From: Williamsia sp. CHRR-6
Lineage (GTDB): Bacteria; Actinomycetota; Actinomycetes; Mycobacteriales; Mycobacteriaceae
Direction of reading: 5' to 3'
Assembly (NCBI RefSeq): GCF_018474015.1
Contig: NZ_JAHCSG010000004.1
Location: 124,001 to 188,000, forward strand
DNA length: 64,000 nt
The notes under the pieces are model-generated. The model saw only the letters and a list, made by a program, of their open reading frames with translations, was not told the DNA's origin and did no database searches. The position numbers and the translations under genes were made by a program. Of this stretch, positions 17,308 to 25,466 are shown in pieces (within the stretch, counting starts at the first letter, position 1; each line of letters begins with the position of its first letter).

Positions 17308-18417
17308 ATGACCACGGAGAAGATCTCTGATCAGATCAAGTTCGCCTACTGGGTACCCAACGTCAGCGGCGGCCTGGTGACCAGCGACATCGAGCAGCGC
17401 ACCAGCTGGGACTTCGAGTACAACAAGAAGCTCGCGCAGACCGCAGAGAACAACGGCTTCGACTACGCCCTGTCGCAGGTGCGCTACATGGCCTCCTACG
17501 GCGCCGAGTACCAGCACGAGTCCACCTCGTTCAGCCTGGCGCTGCTCGGGGCCACCGAGCGCCTCAAGGTGATCGCCGCGGTGCACCCGGGGCTGTGGCA
17601 CCCGGCCGTGCTGGCCAAGCTGGGCGCCACCGCCGATCACCTGTCGAACGGACGTTTCGCCATCAACGTCGTATCTGGTTGGTTCGCAGGCGAATTCCGG
17701 GCTCTGGGTGAGCCGTGGTTGGAGCACGACGAACGGTACCGGCGCAGCGCCGAGTTCCTCGAGGTGATCCGCAAGATCTGGACGCAAGACAACGTGGAGT
17801 ACGCCGGTGACTTCTACCGCATCCGCGATTTCACGCTCAAGCCCAAGCCGCTCAACACCCCCGAGCGCCCCAATCCTGAACTGTTCCAGGGCGGTAACTC
17901 CACCGCCGCCCGCAACAACGGCGGCCGCTACGCCGACTGGTACTTCTCCAACGGCAAGGACTTCGACGGCGTCGTCGAGCAGCTCGACGACCTGCGCGCG
18001 GTGGCCCAGGCGCACGAGCGGGAGGTGAAGTTCGGACTCAACGGTTTCATCATCGCCCGCGACACCGAAAAAGAAGCCCACGACACCCTGCGCGAGATCA
18101 TCGCCAAGGCCAACAAGCCTGCGGTGGAAGGCTTCCGAGATGCCGTGCAGCAGGCCGGCAAGTCCACCTCTGACGGCAAGGGCATGTGGGCCGAGTCGAA
18201 GTTCGAGGACCTCGTGCAGTACAACGACGGCTTCAAGACCCAGCTCATCGGCACGCCCGAGCAGGTGGCCGAGCGCATCGTGGCCTACAAGAAGATCGGT
18301 GTAGACCTCATCCTCGGTGGCTTCCTTCACTTCCAGGAGGAAATCGAGTACTTCGGTGCCAAGGTGCTGCCCCTGGTCCGTGAGCTCGAAGCCGCCGACA
18401 CCTCGGCCGCCGTCTGA
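17308..18417 (+). CDS. sfnG: Dimethylsulfone monooxygenase
   Basis: A 369-residue luciferase-like flavin monooxygenase with the SfnG start KFAYWVPNVSGGLVTS and the internal blocks NGFDYALSQVRYMASYG, FAINVVSGWFAGEF and NPELFQGGNST. SfnG oxidises dimethylsulfone to methanesulfinate with reduced FMN, feeding the SsuD reaction. The ATG at 17308 has a GAGAGAG ribosome-binding site. It is cotranscribed with ssuD by spacing. The last 91 bp overlap the end of the convergent glycosyltransferase gene, an unusually long antisense overlap. Confidence 0.92.
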   Translation: MTTEKISDQIKFAYWVPNVSGGLVTSDIEQRTSWDFEYNKKLAQTAENNGFDYALSQVRYMASYGAEYQHESTSFSLALLGATERLKVIAAVHPGLWHPAVLAKLGATADHLSNGRFAINVVSGWFAGEFRALGEPWLEHDERYRRSAEFLEVIRKIWTQDNVEYAGDFYRIRDFTLKPKPLNTPERPNPELFQGGNSTAARNNGGRYADWYFSNGKDFDGVVEQLDDLRAVAQAHEREVKFGLNGFIIARDTEKEAHDTLREIIAKANKPAVEGFRDAVQQAGKSTSDGKGMWAESKFEDLVQYNDGFKTQLIGTPEQVAERIVAYKKIGVDLILGGFLHFQEEIEYFGAKVLPLVRELEAADTSAAV

Positions 18418-19586
18418 CGCGGCGGGTACAGCAGCGCCACGACCGCTGCGATGCCCATACCGATCAGCATCTCGCGGATGGCCCACCCCAGCGGGTGCAG
18501 CCAGACGTCGTGACCGTCGAGTAGACGGTCGCCGGCCCGGGGCCAGGTGACAATCGCGACCACCGTCGCTGACACCACCGCGCCCCGGGCCGCCCACCGT
18601 CGGTCGGCGGCGACGAGGATGGCAGCCGGGATCAAGAAGACCCAGTGGTGGATCCAACTGACCGGCGAGATGAGGCAGCCCACGATCCCGGCGACCACCA
18701 CCCCCGCGAGGTGACCGCGGATGCGGTACACCCGCAGCGCCGCCCACGCCCCGAGCACCGCGACGATCCCGAGGATCGCGGTCGCGACCGCACCGGGCAG
18801 CCCGATCGTGACGAACAGGCCGGTCAGGCTCGAGTTCGAGGGCGTGCCCAGACCTGCTCCCAGCGCGACGGTGGAGTCCAGGTGCCACAGTGAGTCGGTC
18901 CAGAACGTCATCGACATGCGCGGTGCGATCGCAAACGCCACCGCAGCCGCGCCGCCGAACGTCACGGTGGCCGCCCCGAGCGTGCGCCACTGCCGGGTGC
19001 CGGCCAGGTAGGCGAAGAACACCAGCGGGGTCAGTTTGATCGCGGCCGCCAGCCCCACCAGCACACCGCGCGGCAGAAACGCCAGCACCCGATCCGACCG
19101 GCCGATGTCGGCGACCACCAACACCGCCAGCAGAAGGTTGATCTGCCCGAACGACAGGTGAATGGAGACCACGGTGGTGGCGCAAGCGGCGATCCAGGCG
19201 ATCGCGACCATCAGGTCCCGACGCGCAACGTTCGCCGGCACGGACAGGTGGACCAGCGCCAGCACCAACAGCACCGACAGCGCCGTCCACACCGTCGCGC
19301 CGAGGGTCATGCCGAAGAGGTTCGTGGGCCACAGCACGATGGCGGCAAACGGCGGGTAGGTGAACGGCATCCCGTCGGGCTGCCCGATCAACGCGCCCCG
19401 CAACCCTGCCGCGTAGATGTCCTCGCCTCGCCAAGCCCCGGCCGAGCCGTAGCGATAGACCACCCAGTCGATCGGGTTCACGCTGCGAACCTGGTCGAAC
19501 ACGACGGTGATGATCACGGTCACCGCGACGACGGCCAGCACGCGCACTGCCGTCCGCGCCCCGTTGCCCACCACACCATTCAACAC
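18327..19586 (-). CDS. GT87-type polyprenol-phosphate-mannose-dependent mannosyltransferase
   Basis: A 419-residue integral membrane protein with about ten hydrophobic spans and the GT-C/DUF2029 (GT87) hallmarks. An early acidic loop (…NPIDWVVYRYGSAGAWRGEDIY…, about 37-58) and …MPFTYPPFAAIV… near residue 73 are followed by …GQINLLLAVLV… and …LIKLTP-like segments (AAIKLTPLVFF). Family members add alpha-(1,2)-mannose to lipomannan or PIM. The C-terminal 30 residues are Ser-rich and encoded antisense to sfnG. The start is uncertain; GTG 19586 is the outermost plausible one. It is divergent from sigG by 55 bp. Confidence 0.8.
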   Translation of the reverse strand: MLNGVVGNGARTAVRVLAVVAVTVIITVVFDQVRSVNPIDWVVYRYGSAGAWRGEDIYAAGLRGALIGQPDGMPFTYPPFAAIVLWPTNLFGMTLGATVWTALSVLLVLALVHLSVPANVARRDLMVAIAWIAACATTVVSIHLSFGQINLLLAVLVVADIGRSDRVLAFLPRGVLVGLAAAIKLTPLVFFAYLAGTRQWRTLGAATVTFGGAAAVAFAIAPRMSMTFWTDSLWHLDSTVALGAGLGTPSNSSLTGLFVTIGLPGAVATAILGIVAVLGAWAALRVYRIRGHLAGVVVAGIVGCLISPVSWIHHWVFLIPAAILVAADRRWAARGAVVSATVVAIVTWPRAGDRLLDGHDVWLHPLGWAIREMLIGMGIAAVVALLYPPRQTAAEVSAASSSRTRGSTLAPKYSISSWK

Positions 19587-19641
19587 GACGAAATCGGTTG
19601 ATCGTCAGCCCGTTTCCCACGACGTCACCTACCGTGTCCGC

Positions 19642-20649
19642 ATGAGCGTGCAGAACGATCCGCGTCCATCCACCACCGATGCCGACTTCCTACTCGCCAC
19701 CGAACCGCTGCGCCGCGAGATCACCGCGCACTGCTATCGGATGATGGGCTCCCACCACGATGCCGAGGATCTGACCCAGGAGACGTATCTGCGTGCCTGG
19801 CGCGGGTTCGCGGGTTTCGACGGCCGGGCATCGGTCCGCACGTGGCTGCACCGGATCGCCACCAACACGTGTCTGAGCGCACTGGAATCGACGTCGCGGC
19901 GGCCGCTGCCATCGGGGCTCGGGACCGACGCATTCGACCCCACCGACACCTTGCTCACCGACACCGAAGTGCCGTGGCTGCAACCGTTTCCCGGTGCCGC
20001 ACCATCAGAACGCGATGACCCGGCCCAGATCATCGGGGTCAACGAGTCCATCCGATTGGCTTTCGTCGCCGCGCTGCAACATCTCCCCGCTCGACAACGC
20101 GCGGTGCTGATCCTGCGAGATGTGCTGGCGTGGAGGGCATCGGAGGTAGCCGACACCGTCGGGCTGAGCGTGGCCTCGGTGAACAGCCTGCTGCAGCGAG
20201 CGCGGGCCACCCTGCGTGAGGTCGACCCTGACCACGACGCCCAGTGCGAACCCAGCGACGCCACCACCCGCGCCACCCTTGCCCGTTGGGTCGCCGCATT
20301 CGAGGAGTACGACGTGGAGGCGATCGTGTCGATGTTCACCACCGACGCCATCTGGGAGATGCCACCCTTCACCGGGTGGTACCGAGGTGGCGAGCAGATC
20401 GGGACCCTGATCCGCGGCAACTGCCCGGCCAGTGCGCCCGGCGACCAGATCCTGGTGCCCACCGTCGCCAACGGCCAGCCCGCATTCGGCCTCTACATGC
20501 GAGGCGAGGACGGGCAGCACCGACCGTTCCAACTCCAGGTGCTCGATCTGACCACCGACGGACAGGTGCGCCACGTGGTGGCCTTCTTCGACGACGCCGA
20601 GGCGATGTTCGCCCGATTCGGCCTGCCGCAGCGCCCACCCTCACGCTGA
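19642..20649 (+). CDS. sigG: ECF RNA polymerase sigma factor, SigG type
   Basis: The 335-residue protein has sigma-70 region 2 (…REITAHCYRMMGSHHDAEDLTQETYLRAW…, about residues 15-50), region 4 (…LPARQRAVLILRDVLAWRASEVADTVGLS…, about 150-190) and a C-terminal SnoaL-like domain (about 210-325, …EMPPFTGWYRGG…). This three-part layout and the sequence closely follow M. tuberculosis SigG. The SnoaL domain probably replaces an anti-sigma factor in controlling activity. No anti-sigma gene adjoins. The ATG at 19642 is the first start before region 2. Confidence 0.9.
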   Translation: MSVQNDPRPSTTDADFLLATEPLRREITAHCYRMMGSHHDAEDLTQETYLRAWRGFAGFDGRASVRTWLHRIATNTCLSALESTSRRPLPSGLGTDAFDPTDTLLTDTEVPWLQPFPGAAPSERDDPAQIIGVNESIRLAFVAALQHLPARQRAVLILRDVLAWRASEVADTVGLSVASVNSLLQRARATLREVDPDHDAQCEPSDATTRATLARWVAAFEEYDVEAIVSMFTTDAIWEMPPFTGWYRGGEQIGTLIRGNCPASAPGDQILVPTVANGQPAFGLYMRGEDGQHRPFQLQVLDLTTDGQVRHVVAFFDDAEAMFARFGLPQRPPSR

Positions 20650-20734
20650 GACAGCGCGCGACGGCGAGTGCGCTCGACGTCGTACTTCTGCCGGATGCGG
20701 CGGCCGCCGTCGATGGACCACTATGGTCCCCACG

Positions 20735-21997
20735 ATGTCTGCCGTCTCCGAGAACCTGACCCGCCGCGTCAGCCGCAGTGGCCGCTGGCTGCCGGGCGAG
20801 GTGCGCGCCGAGCTGAGCAACGATCCGCACCCGCTGGTCGGGCGACGTTCGGTGCGAGACCACATCGTCGACGGGCTGATGGTGCTCTTTGCGCTGGGTA
20901 TCGGGCTGATCGGTCTCCTGGAACTCCTCGACAGCCGGGATTGGCCGAACTGGGTGGTGGCGGTCAACCTCATCGGGTTGTTCGGGACCTCGATCGCCCT
21001 GCTGTGGCGACGGCGGTGGCCGCTGCCGATCGCGGTCGTCCTCGTCGTGCTCGCGCTTCCTCTCGCGGGCGCGGGCGGTGCGGCGTACGTGGCCCTGTTC
21101 AGCCTCGCCGTGCACCGGCCGCTGCGGTATGCGATCCCGGTGGCGGTCGGGGCGATCGGCACCACCCTGGGCTACACCCTCATCTTCGGCAGCCCGCAGC
21201 CCCTGATCACGGTCACCGCGTTCACCATCTTGAGCGTGGGCGTCGCGGTGGCGTGGGGAACCTCGGTGCGCAACCGACGACAACTGCTGCTGGCGTTGGC
21301 CGAGCGGGCCAGGCGCGCCGAGGCCGAGCAGCGAGAACGTGCCGTGGCCACCCGCGCCACCGAACGCGAACGACTCGCCCGCGAGATGCACGACGTGTTG
21401 GCCCACCGGATGAGCCTGCTGTCGGTGCACGCCGGGGCACTGGAGTACCGGCCCGACGCGCCGCCCGAGGAGATCGCTCGCGCTGCCGGGGTGATCCGCA
21501 GCGGTGTCCACCAGATGCTGGAGGACCTGCGCGACGTGATCGGCATGCTGCGCAACGACTCCGACGATCTGGCACAACAGGCCACCTCGGTTGCCCGCAT
21601 CCCGGCGCTGGTCGAGGAAGCGCGTGAGGCCGGCAACGCGGTCCATGCCACCGTGGAGGTCGACGCACCGCGCGAGGTGCCTGGGGTGGTGGGGCGCGCG
21701 GTGTATCGCGTCGTACAGGAAGGCTTGACCAACGCGCGGAAACACGGTGGGCCGGTACCGGTCACCCTGGAGATCCGCGGTGGGCCAGGACGGGGCATCG
21801 AGGTGGTGGTCAGCCAACCACTCAACGGGACCCTCACCCGATCCGAGATCCCAGGCACCGGAACAGGTTTGACCGGATTGAACGAGCGGGTGACGCTGGC
21901 CGGCGGCACCCTGACCCACGGCGTGATCGAACACCGATTCGTGCTGTGCGCCCGATTGCCATGGGAGAGAGGCATTGTCAGTGAACGAGGCGTCTGA
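20735..21997 (+). CDS. NarL-type sensor histidine kinase
   Basis: The 420-residue protein has five or six N-terminal membrane spans (about 45-190), a short coiled-coil, a HisKA_3 dimerisation domain with the phospho-acceptor His in LAREMHDVLAHRMSLL, and a HATPase_c domain (…VVQEGLTNARKHG…, …GTGTGLTGLNERV…). There is no extracytoplasmic sensor domain, so it likely senses the membrane itself, as in LiaS/DesK-like kinases. ATG 20723 is an alternative start. It overlaps the response-regulator gene by about 17-23 bp, and the two form one two-component system. Confidence 0.9.
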   Translation: MSAVSENLTRRVSRSGRWLPGEVRAELSNDPHPLVGRRSVRDHIVDGLMVLFALGIGLIGLLELLDSRDWPNWVVAVNLIGLFGTSIALLWRRRWPLPIAVVLVVLALPLAGAGGAAYVALFSLAVHRPLRYAIPVAVGAIGTTLGYTLIFGSPQPLITVTAFTILSVGVAVAWGTSVRNRRQLLLALAERARRAEAEQRERAVATRATERERLAREMHDVLAHRMSLLSVHAGALEYRPDAPPEEIARAAGVIRSGVHQMLEDLRDVIGMLRNDSDDLAQQATSVARIPALVEEAREAGNAVHATVEVDAPREVPGVVGRAVYRVVQEGLTNARKHGGPVPVTLEIRGGPGRGIEVVVSQPLNGTLTRSEIPGTGTGLTGLNERVTLAGGTLTHGVIEHRFVLCARLPWERGIVSERGV

Positions 21998-22664
21998 TCG
22001 CACAACCGACACCATCCGATTGCTCCTGGTCGACGACGAATGGTTGGTGCGCGCAGGACTGAAGACGATGCTCAGCGGCGAACCCGACATCGAGATCGTG
22101 GGCGAGGCGGCCGACGGTGCTGCGGTGGTCGACCTGGTGACCGCCACCGCACCCGACGTGATCCTGATGGACATCCGCATGCCGGGGATGAACGGGTTGG
22201 AGGCCACCGAAAGCGTTCGAGCCCTGCCTGATCCGCCCCACGTCGTCATCCTGACCACCTTCGACGCCGACGATCTGGTGATGCGGGCGCTGCGGGCCGG
22301 AGCCTCGGGATTCCTCCTCAAGGACACCCCACCGCCCCGACTCGTCGCCGCACTGCACAGCGTGGCCGCGGGCGACCCGATCCTGTCGCCGTCGGTGACC
22401 CGACAGTTGATCACCCAGGTCACCGATCCCGAACGTGATGATCGTGGGGCGCGTGCCTGCGCGGCCCTGGAGACCCTGACCCCCAGCGAACAGCGGGTGG
22501 CCGAGGCCGTGGCGCAGGGGTTGTCCAACGCCGACATCGCTCGGGAGTTGTTCGTCACGGTGGCCACGGTGAAAAGCCACATATCGCACATTCTCGACAA
22601 GTTGCAGATGAACAACCGCGTGCAGATCGCCCTGCTGGTGCACGACGCGATGCCCGACAAGTAG
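21981..22664 (+). CDS. NarL/FixJ-family response regulator
   Basis: A 227-residue regulator. The receiver domain has the acidic pair VDDE near residue 15, the phospho-Asp in VILMDIRMPGMNG and the Lys in FLLKDT. The LuxR-type HTH spans about residues 165-215 (…LTPSEQRVAEAVAQGLSNADIARELFVTVATVKSHISHILDKL…, read here in two parts). The GTG at 21981 lies eight bases after GAGAGAGG and is preferred to TTG 21975. It is the partner of the overlapping kinase; targets are not evident, since no ABC exporter follows. Confidence 0.9.
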   Translation: MNEASDRTTDTIRLLLVDDEWLVRAGLKTMLSGEPDIEIVGEAADGAAVVDLVTATAPDVILMDIRMPGMNGLEATESVRALPDPPHVVILTTFDADDLVMRALRAGASGFLLKDTPPPRLVAALHSVAAGDPILSPSVTRQLITQVTDPERDDRGARACAALETLTPSEQRVAEAVAQGLSNADIARELFVTVATVKSHISHILDKLQMNNRVQIALLVHDAMPDK

Positions 22665-22764
22665 CTCGCGCAGGCGCGCAGACCGTGCCTGTAACGAACG
22701 ACCGGTACTGTGCGATACCACCAATGTCCCACCGGACGGAGCAGTGATATCGGAAGGCAGCGCC

Positions 22765-22989
22765 ATGAGCAGTCTTAGTTATCCGCAGGCCACGGCCGCG
22801 TTGTTCACCTCGTGCGCCACCGCGAGCATCCTCGCGCTGTTGGAGCCCGCGTCAGGCGACAGCGCGGATGGCGCGATCGCCATCGGGGGCCTGCGGGGCG
22901 ATGGCGGGCACAGCCAGCGCGGTCATCTCGGTGAGCAGGTCGATCAGGTCGCCACCGAGCGCCCGAGTCACCGCGCCGATGACCTCTGA
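22765..22989 (+). CDS. Possible small protein overlapping the XRE gene
   Basis: A 74-codon frame starts MSSLSYPQATAALFTSC with GGAAGG seven bases upstream and good third-position GC over its first 30 codons. The remaining two thirds are antisense to the end of the ClgR-like gene and look like its shadow. It may be a small real gene, a truncated one, or chance. The 22,665-22,764 stretch holds nothing else I recognise. Confidence 0.22.
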   Translation: MSSLSYPQATAALFTSCATASILALLEPASGDSADGAIAIGGLRGDGGHSQRGHLGEQVDQVATERPSHRADDL

Positions 22990-23217
22990 CGAGGCCTCTT
23001 TCCGACCGCGTTCCACCTCCGAGAGGTAGGTCATCGAGACCCCAGCGCGGTCGGCGACGTCTTTGAGGGTGCGTTCCTGACGTAACCGCGCCGACCGCAG
23101 CGTCGCACCGAGCAGCTCACGCATCAGCGGCCCGGTGTCTGCAACCTTGGTGTCGGAAGCCGGGGCGTCGCGGGTCTCGGTCGCGAGTGCACTCGACACC
23201 ACCCGAAGATCGCCCAT
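22852..23217 (-). CDS. XRE-family regulator similar to ClgR
   Basis: A 121-residue protein with an HTH_3 domain at about residues 35-95 (…RTLKDVADRAGVSMTYLSEVERGRKEASSEVI…). The recognition-helix region SMTYLSEVERGRKE resembles actinobacterial ClgR, the activator of clp protease genes. The 30-residue N-terminal extension is not conserved in ClgR. The ATG at 23217 has a near-perfect GGGAGG ribosome-binding site five bases away. No clp gene lies nearby, so the function is inferred from family only. It is divergent from the histidine phosphatase with 119 bp between. Confidence 0.75.
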   Translation of the reverse strand: MGDLRVVSSALATETRDAPASDTKVADTGPLMRELLGATLRSARLRQERTLKDVADRAGVSMTYLSEVERGRKEASSEVIGAVTRALGGDLIDLLTEMTALAVPAIAPQAPDGDRAIRAVA

Positions 23218-23336
23218 CGATGCCTCCCAGATCTCGTTCCACAGCGGACTTCTTCCAACCTAGTCGGCGGCCGCGACAGTCGGGTGGGCACCGCGCCGAT
23301 TCCGCTCACAGCGCAGTGGTGGGTGATCATGGATCG

Positions 23337-24035
23337 ATGGGAGTCCTCTACCTGGTACGCCACGGTCAGGCGCGTGCCGGCGCGTACGGATCCGGTGCGC
23401 TCGACGACACGGCCGGTGGGCTGACCGAACTCGGTAGACGCCAGGCTGTGCGCGTCGGGCAGTCGTTGGCCGCCCGGGTGCAGCGGGTCGACCATGCGGT
23501 GTCCGGGGCGTTGGCGCGCCAGCGCGAAACCGCTGCGCTCGCTCTCGCCGAGATCGGTGCGGCGGCCACTCCCCTCGTCCACGCCGGTTTCGACGAATAC
23601 GACCTCGGTTCCGTCACTGCACCATCCCGCAGGGATCAGCCCACCGCTTCTGATCCCCTGGCCCCGGGGCCGTCGGGAAAGGCGTTTCAGACCGGGCTCG
23701 ACGACGGTCTGCGGGCCTGGATCGCGGGCACGATCGACGGCGGAGGGTCATATGCCGACTACCGGGCCCGCTGCGCAGCAACCCTCGATGACGTTGCGGC
23801 CCAGGCAGGGTCGGGACAGACCGTGGTGGCGTTCTCCTCGGCCGGCACCATCACCGCGATGATCGCAACGATATGGGGACTCGATGACGAGCGGTGGATC
23901 ACGCTGTCGCGAACCATGATCAACACCTCGATCAGCAAACTTCTGTGCGGCCGATCGGGGATCTCGGTGGTGTCGATCAACGACCACACCCATGTGGATG
24001 TGGCCGCTGATCGCACCCTGATGACGTTCCGCTGA
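23337..24035 (+). CDS. Histidine phosphatase family (phosphoglycerate mutase-like) protein
   Basis: A 232-residue cytosolic protein with the RHG catalytic motif at the start (LYLVRHGQA), the second Arg/Glu region (…ALARQRETA…) and a later position of the second His occupied by …VVAFSSAGTI…, where canonical members have a Gly-His-Gly-type motif. The absence of that second His makes classical phosphatase activity doubtful, though divergent members exist. The substrate is unknown. ATG 23337 begins directly at the conserved MGVLYLVRHG. Confidence 0.78.
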   Translation: MGVLYLVRHGQARAGAYGSGALDDTAGGLTELGRRQAVRVGQSLAARVQRVDHAVSGALARQRETAALALAEIGAAATPLVHAGFDEYDLGSVTAPSRRDQPTASDPLAPGPSGKAFQTGLDDGLRAWIAGTIDGGGSYADYRARCAATLDDVAAQAGSGQTVVAFSSAGTITAMIATIWGLDDERWITLSRTMINTSISKLLCGRSGISVVSINDHTHVDVAADRTLMTFR

Positions 24036-24047
24036 GGCCCGCAACGC

Positions 24048-24725
24048 TCAGGCGGCGGCGAACAATCGCCGCTCGGTAATCGGGTTGTCGACAAGACGCC
24101 GCGCCCACTTCGCTGCGGCCAGCACCGCGAGATCGGCGAGTGGTTCGATGAGGATCACCGTCAGATACGCCAGACCAAAGGTGGCGATGGCGGCCAACGT
24201 CGAGGCACTGACACCCTCTCCGTAGAGAGCCCAGAACGTCACCCAGCCGACGATGCCCGCCTGATAGGTGCTCGAAAGAGCAAGTACCTGACGGTAAGTC
24301 AGGTCAACGTACGCCCGCTGGGCAGGGATCACGCGCTTGGCGACCAGCCCTATGGTGAACAGTGGCACCAGCAGGGTGGTCACGTTCATCCCGTACTGGG
24401 GTAGGTCGAACGGGGCGAAGAACACGCCCTGGACCAAGAGCCCGGCGGCCAGTCCCACCGCTGCCGGAGCCGCGCCGAAGATGAGGAACAGAGTGGACCC
24501 GAGTATCAGGTGCACTTCTGAGACCCCAACGGGCACATGCGGAAAGATCTGGAAGAAGACGAACACGGCCACGGTGCTCAGCATCGACCCGACGGCGAGC
24601 GAGGACATTCCACGCTCCCGCACGTGTCGGATTCCGAGCTGCGCGGCCACGGCGCCCACACCACCGGCGGTCAGGTAGCTGAGGATGATTTTGGGACCTT
24701 CGACGATCCCGGGTTCGATGTGCAC
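24048..24725 (-). CDS. cbiM: CbiM-type cobalt ECF transporter permease
   Basis: The 225-residue membrane protein begins MHIEPGIVEGPK, like the CbiM/NikM N-terminus where Met-His and a second His bind the metal. It contains the family block HVPVGVSEVHLILGS, where His residues are also metal ligands, and about six hydrophobic spans. CbiM is the metal-binding S-component of cobalt ECF transporters. The expected CbiN, CbiQ and CbiO genes are not adjacent, so it must use modules elsewhere or act alone. The GTG at 24725 has AAAGG seven bases upstream. It is controlled by an upstream cobalamin riboswitch. Confidence 0.85.
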   Translation of the reverse strand: MHIEPGIVEGPKIILSYLTAGGVGAVAAQLGIRHVRERGMSSLAVGSMLSTVAVFVFFQIFPHVPVGVSEVHLILGSTLFLIFGAAPAAVGLAAGLLVQGVFFAPFDLPQYGMNVTTLLVPLFTIGLVAKRVIPAQRAYVDLTYRQVLALSSTYQAGIVGWVTFWALYGEGVSASTLAAIATFGLAYLTVILIEPLADLAVLAAAKWARRLVDNPITERRLFAAA

Positions 24726-24830
24726 GGCAATACCTTTCGGATACAGCTGAGCCGAACCGCCCGACGGAGCCGACCAAGGTACGACGCATCGCCACCCGGC
24801 CGCCGGCCCGATCCACGAGGCGATGCGACA

Positions 24831-24851
24831 GCCGGACACGGCGTATCCGGC
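24831..24851 (-). promoter_or_regulatory. Hairpin 3' of the B12 box (expression platform candidate)
   Basis: GCCGGA and TCCGGC form a 6-bp stem with a 9-nt loop directly downstream of the B12 box, between the aptamer and cbiM (106 nt before its start). It could be part of the switching platform. No T-tract follows, so control is more likely translational or Rho-linked. Confidence 0.35.
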
Positions 24852-25020
24852 ACAGGCGGCAGGTCTTCGGACTCTCGGACATCGCACATGGTGCACCTAC
24901 TGGACGCCTCTTCCCAGCCTGATCGTTCTGGCCAGTGAGTGTGGCGACGGTCGTTTCCGATCACCGCTGCGGGTCAGTCCCGGAATTTCACCGGGTTCCC
25001 TCTCACACATCGCGTCGCGA
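24850..25020 (-). promoter_or_regulatory. Cobalamin (adenosylcobalamin) riboswitch
   Basis: Read on the minus strand, the element shows the conserved segments in order: GGGAACCCGGTG followed by AAATTCCGGGACTG and ACCCGCAGCGG (about 25000-24961), a central region with CACTGGCCAG, and the B12 box GAAGACCTGCC (about 24867-24857). These are the core segments of the B12 riboswitch aptamer. High cobalamin should reduce expression of the downstream cobalt permease. A hairpin follows the B12 box. The exact ends are approximate. Confidence 0.9.
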
Positions 25021-25394
25021 TGCGCTCGACGACTCTCGAATCGGATACATCGAATCGAGCAGCCGGACCGTCTGCGCTGCTGAACATACCCTGCGGGTGC
25101 CCGTTTCGATGCGGCGCTGCGTGTGTTGCTTTCGGCGCAGCGGATCGGGCACGTCCCCTGCACCGATGTGGCCGCGCCGCAGTAGCCGGGCCTCGGCGGG
25201 CCGGACACCACGAATCCGCAGAACAAGTGTCGGGTTCTTCGTGGTGGGGGGCGGTCCAACGGACGCAGTCGACGGGTGCCACCGGCGGACCCACCCGCAG
25301 ACCGGCGATGTCCACTCGGAGGAACTTCATCGCTTACCTTCCGCTGTGAGTTTAGGATCGGTTCAACGAGTCCAGTGGAGTGGAGCGGACACCG
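25021..25394. other. Unassigned region between the riboswitch and lldD
   Basis: This stretch lacks a recognisable gene. A minus-strand frame starting at 25330 ([16 protein letters not shown]…) has GGAAGG six bases before its ATG and high third-position GC for about 35 codons. It then degrades into Cys/Arg/His-rich sequence and runs into the riboswitch, so it may be a decayed gene start. It also must hold the promoter of the riboswitch-cbiM transcript and that of the lldD unit. Confidence 0.4.
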
Positions 25395-25466
25395 ATGTCG
25401 GTCACCGAGGATGCGATCAGCAAGATCAAGGCGCGCATCGTCTCGGGCGAGCGGGTGCGCCGATGA
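25395..25466 (+). pseudogene. Remnant of a GntR-family regulator upstream of lldD
   Basis: A 23-codon frame, [20 protein letters not shown] followed by VRR and a stop, matches the first helix of FadR/LldR-type GntR regulators, which normally continue into the winged HTH after Ser-Gly-Glu. Here the frame ends at once, and its TGA overlaps the lldD ATG (ATGA). In related organisms lldD genes often follow a GntR gene, so an internal deletion that removed almost all of the regulator is the simplest explanation. It may now serve as a short leader frame coupled to lldD. Confidence 0.55.

Noticed and set aside
17101-19620. An 839-codon minus-strand frame spanning sfnG and the GT87 gene
   Set aside because: It runs antisense through sfnG and lies in a different frame from the GT87 protein, which has the real membrane-protein composition.
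20369-22732. A 787-codon minus-strand frame across the two-component system
   Set aside because: It is antisense to kinase and response-regulator genes with intact motifs, and its composition is Ser/Arg/His-rich with no domain.
24935-25462. Upstream extension of lldD to 587 residues
   Set aside because: The extension would translate through the cobalamin riboswitch region and shows no homology. ATG 25463 gives the usual LldD length.
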